Shown one piece after another: positions 4,943 through 6,075 of a stretch of DNA of 6,075 nucleotides. The first letter of the stretch is position 1, and the number at the start of each line of letters is the position of its first letter. This DNA is from Pseudobdellovibrionaceae bacterium (lineage in GTDB: Bacteria > Bdellovibrionota > Bdellovibrionia > Bdellovibrionales > Bdellovibrionaceae). The translations under genes and the position numbers were made by a program. The stretch lies in contig JACMRP010000065.1 in NCBI GenBank assembly GCA_014376325.1, forward strand, positions 1 through 6,075, written 5' to 3'. The notes beneath the pieces are model-generated. The model ran no database searches, was not told the DNA's origin, and worked only from the letters and a program-made list of their open reading frames with translations.

Positions 4943-6074
4943 TGGTGCTCCCGATTTTTGAATTTGAAATATCCATGGTCTCTGGACGATCTTGAACCGT
5001 CGTCAATTGCCCGCACGCCGCGTAGATGTCTCGGCCCATTGTTCTGCGAAGCAAAACGTGTGCGCCTAAACGGATCAGCTCGGTGTGGAACTTCTGAATG
5101 GTTTCGTCACTTGGACGCTCGTAACCAGATCCTGGATGTTCGTTAAATGGAATAATATTAATTTTGCTCGGAACGTCTTTCAGCAACCGGACCACTTCGC
5201 GGGCGTGCTCTAACTGATCGGTAATTCCTTTCAGCAGAACGTATTCGAAAGTGATTTTATCTTTGGTCTGAGCGCAAAAATCGCGACAAGCGTCGAGCAG
5301 TTCTTTGATCGGATATTTTTTATTGATCGGCATGATTCGCGAACGAATTTCGTCATTCGATCCATTCAAACTGACCGCCAAACGCACGCGCGCGTTCGCG
5401 ACCAGTTTGATTTGCGGCACCAGACCTGAGGTCGAAACCGTGATTTTACGACGGGACAACATCATCCCGAATGGATTTTGCAAAACTTCGATCGATTTGA
5501 AAACCGCTTCTGGATTGTCGAGCGGTTCGCCCATACCCATGAATACGATGTTAGAGATGCGCTGACCGGCCTCAAGAGCGTCATGAACTTGCATGAACTG
5601 TCCAACGATCTCTTCGGTTGTCAGTCTGCGTTTTAATTTTTGTTTTCCGGTAAAGCAGAATTTGCACGCCATGTTGCACCCGACTTCGGAAGAAAGACAC
5701 AAAGTCAGTCGATCATCGGAAGGGATCAATACGGCTTCAACGCTGTTGCCATCCTTCACGTCAAAAAGAAATTTCTGAGTTCCGTCGACAGATTTCAGAT
5801 GCTTCAAGACGGGTGGCAGATCGAAGCTCATGATGTCGGGAAGTTCCGCACGGAAAACTTTTGAAAGGTTGGACATCTTTTCGACGTCGGTCACGCGTTC
5901 GTCATAAACCCACTTGAAAATTTGCTGGGCACGGAATTGCTCTTTGCCCATGCCTTTCAAGAAAGTTTTCAGATCTTCCATGGTTAGCGAATAGAAATTC
6001 GTTTTCCCTTTGGGAGTGGTCGTTTCGACAAACTGGGGATCATTGGACGCATCATTTTCGTAAGCAGTAAACAT
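4905..6074 (-). CDS. rlmN: Dual-specificity RNA methyltransferase RlmN (radical SAM)
   Basis: RlmN adds a methyl group to C2 of A2503 in 23S rRNA and A37 of some tRNAs, supporting translational fidelity. The 389-aa protein shows the radical-SAM cluster motif CNMACKFC (C133, C137, C140). Cys126 in LCLSSEVGC corresponds to E. coli C118, and Cys354 in AACGQL corresponds to the methyl-carrying E. coli C355. GMGEP (180-184) and the SAM/substrate strand VSLNGSNDEIRSRIMPIN (234-251) are also present. The N-terminal helical accessory domain is visible at FRAQQIFKWVY (47-57). Length is close to the 384 aa of E. coli RlmN. The tail after CGQL, about 32 residues, looks unconserved, and its final codons overlap pfkB. 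ATG 6074 is the last possible codon in the window. The first 25 residues look like a variable extension, so the true start could also lie just beyond the edge or slightly downstream, although Met32 would cut into conserved sequence. The promoter is outside the window. Confidence 0.95.
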   Translation of the reverse strand: MFTAYENDASNDPQFVETTTPKGKTNFYSLTMEDLKTFLKGMGKEQFRAQQIFKWVYDERVTDVEKMSNLSKVFRAELPDIMSFDLPPVLKHLKSVDGTQKFLFDVKDGNSVEAVLIPSDDRLTLCLSSEVGCNMACKFCFTGKQKLKRRLTTEEIVGQFMQVHDALEAGQRISNIVFMGMGEPLDNPEAVFKSIEVLQNPFGMMLSRRKITVSTSGLVPQIKLVANARVRLAVSLNGSNDEIRSRIMPINKKYPIKELLDACRDFCAQTKDKITFEYVLLKGITDQLEHAREVVRLLKDVPSKINIIPFNEHPGSGYERPSDETIQKFHTELIRLGAHVLLRRTMGRDIYAACGQLTTVQDRPETMDISNSKIGSTNERHFSSGQPSL

Positions 6075-6075
6075 A

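Noticed and set aside
371..5864. Many plus-strand open frames of about 60-98 codons (for example 371-607, 873-1142, 3474-3770, 5305-5565) and a minus-strand frame at 4168-4371
   Set aside because: Each lies entirely or almost entirely over a well-supported minus-strand gene in another frame. None shows family motifs or other support of its own. They are antisense or out-of-frame shadows.
1..6075. Search for CRISPR arrays, tRNA or rRNA genes, insertion sequences, attachment sites and toxin-antitoxin or defence genes
   Set aside because: No regularly spaced repeats, tRNA-like cloverleaf sequence, transposase motifs or terminal repeats were seen. Apart from the 142-bp gap, nearly all bases are in the six minus-strand genes.

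Overview
The window looks like chromosomal DNA of a Bdellovibrio-type predatory bacterium or a close relative (Bdellovibrionota). The main reason is the gene running off the left edge. Its N-terminus, a short Ser/Thr-rich tail followed by a forkhead-associated (FHA) domain, matches my memory of DgcB, the FHA-GGDEF diguanylate cyclase needed for prey invasion in Bdellovibrio bacteriovorus. Base composition is moderate and even across the window. I see no sign of mobile DNA, and every real gene is on the minus strand, so transcription runs from right to left.

Right part, 6074 to 4034: rlmN (radical-SAM adenine C2 methyltransferase for 23S rRNA and tRNA) is followed, with a 38-nt overlap, by a PfkB-family sugar or nucleoside kinase. 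A 142-bp non-coding gap follows. It holds two inverted repeats and a strong intrinsic terminator (3911-3943) that should end the rlmN-pfkB transcript.

Left part, 3891 to 1: a tightly packed four-gene run. It contains a 400-aa acidic/coiled-coil protein of unknown function, a metallophosphoesterase 2 nt downstream, a short-type glucose-6-phosphate isomerase (pgi) 39 nt further on behind a hairpin and a good Shine-Dalgarno, and the 5' end of the FHA (dgcB-like) gene. The FHA gene can start 38 nt after pgi, or at an ATG that overlaps the pgi stop as ATGA. A promoter-like TTGTCG-N17-TATAAT lies in the pgi/FHA junction.

The metabolic and RNA-modification genes are ordinary housekeeping. The most interesting signals are in the left run. 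(1) The FHA gene has two possible in-frame starts that differ only in the N-terminal tail, which in B. bacteriovorus DgcB is the phosphopeptide ligand of its own FHA domain. (2) The coiled-coil protein at the head of the run carries acidic Thr motifs of the pTxxI/V type that FHA domains prefer, which suggests a phospho-Thr signalling partner. (3) The run starts only 19 nt after the upstream terminator's T-tract and has no recognisable promoter. All three are hypotheses from sequence reading alone.
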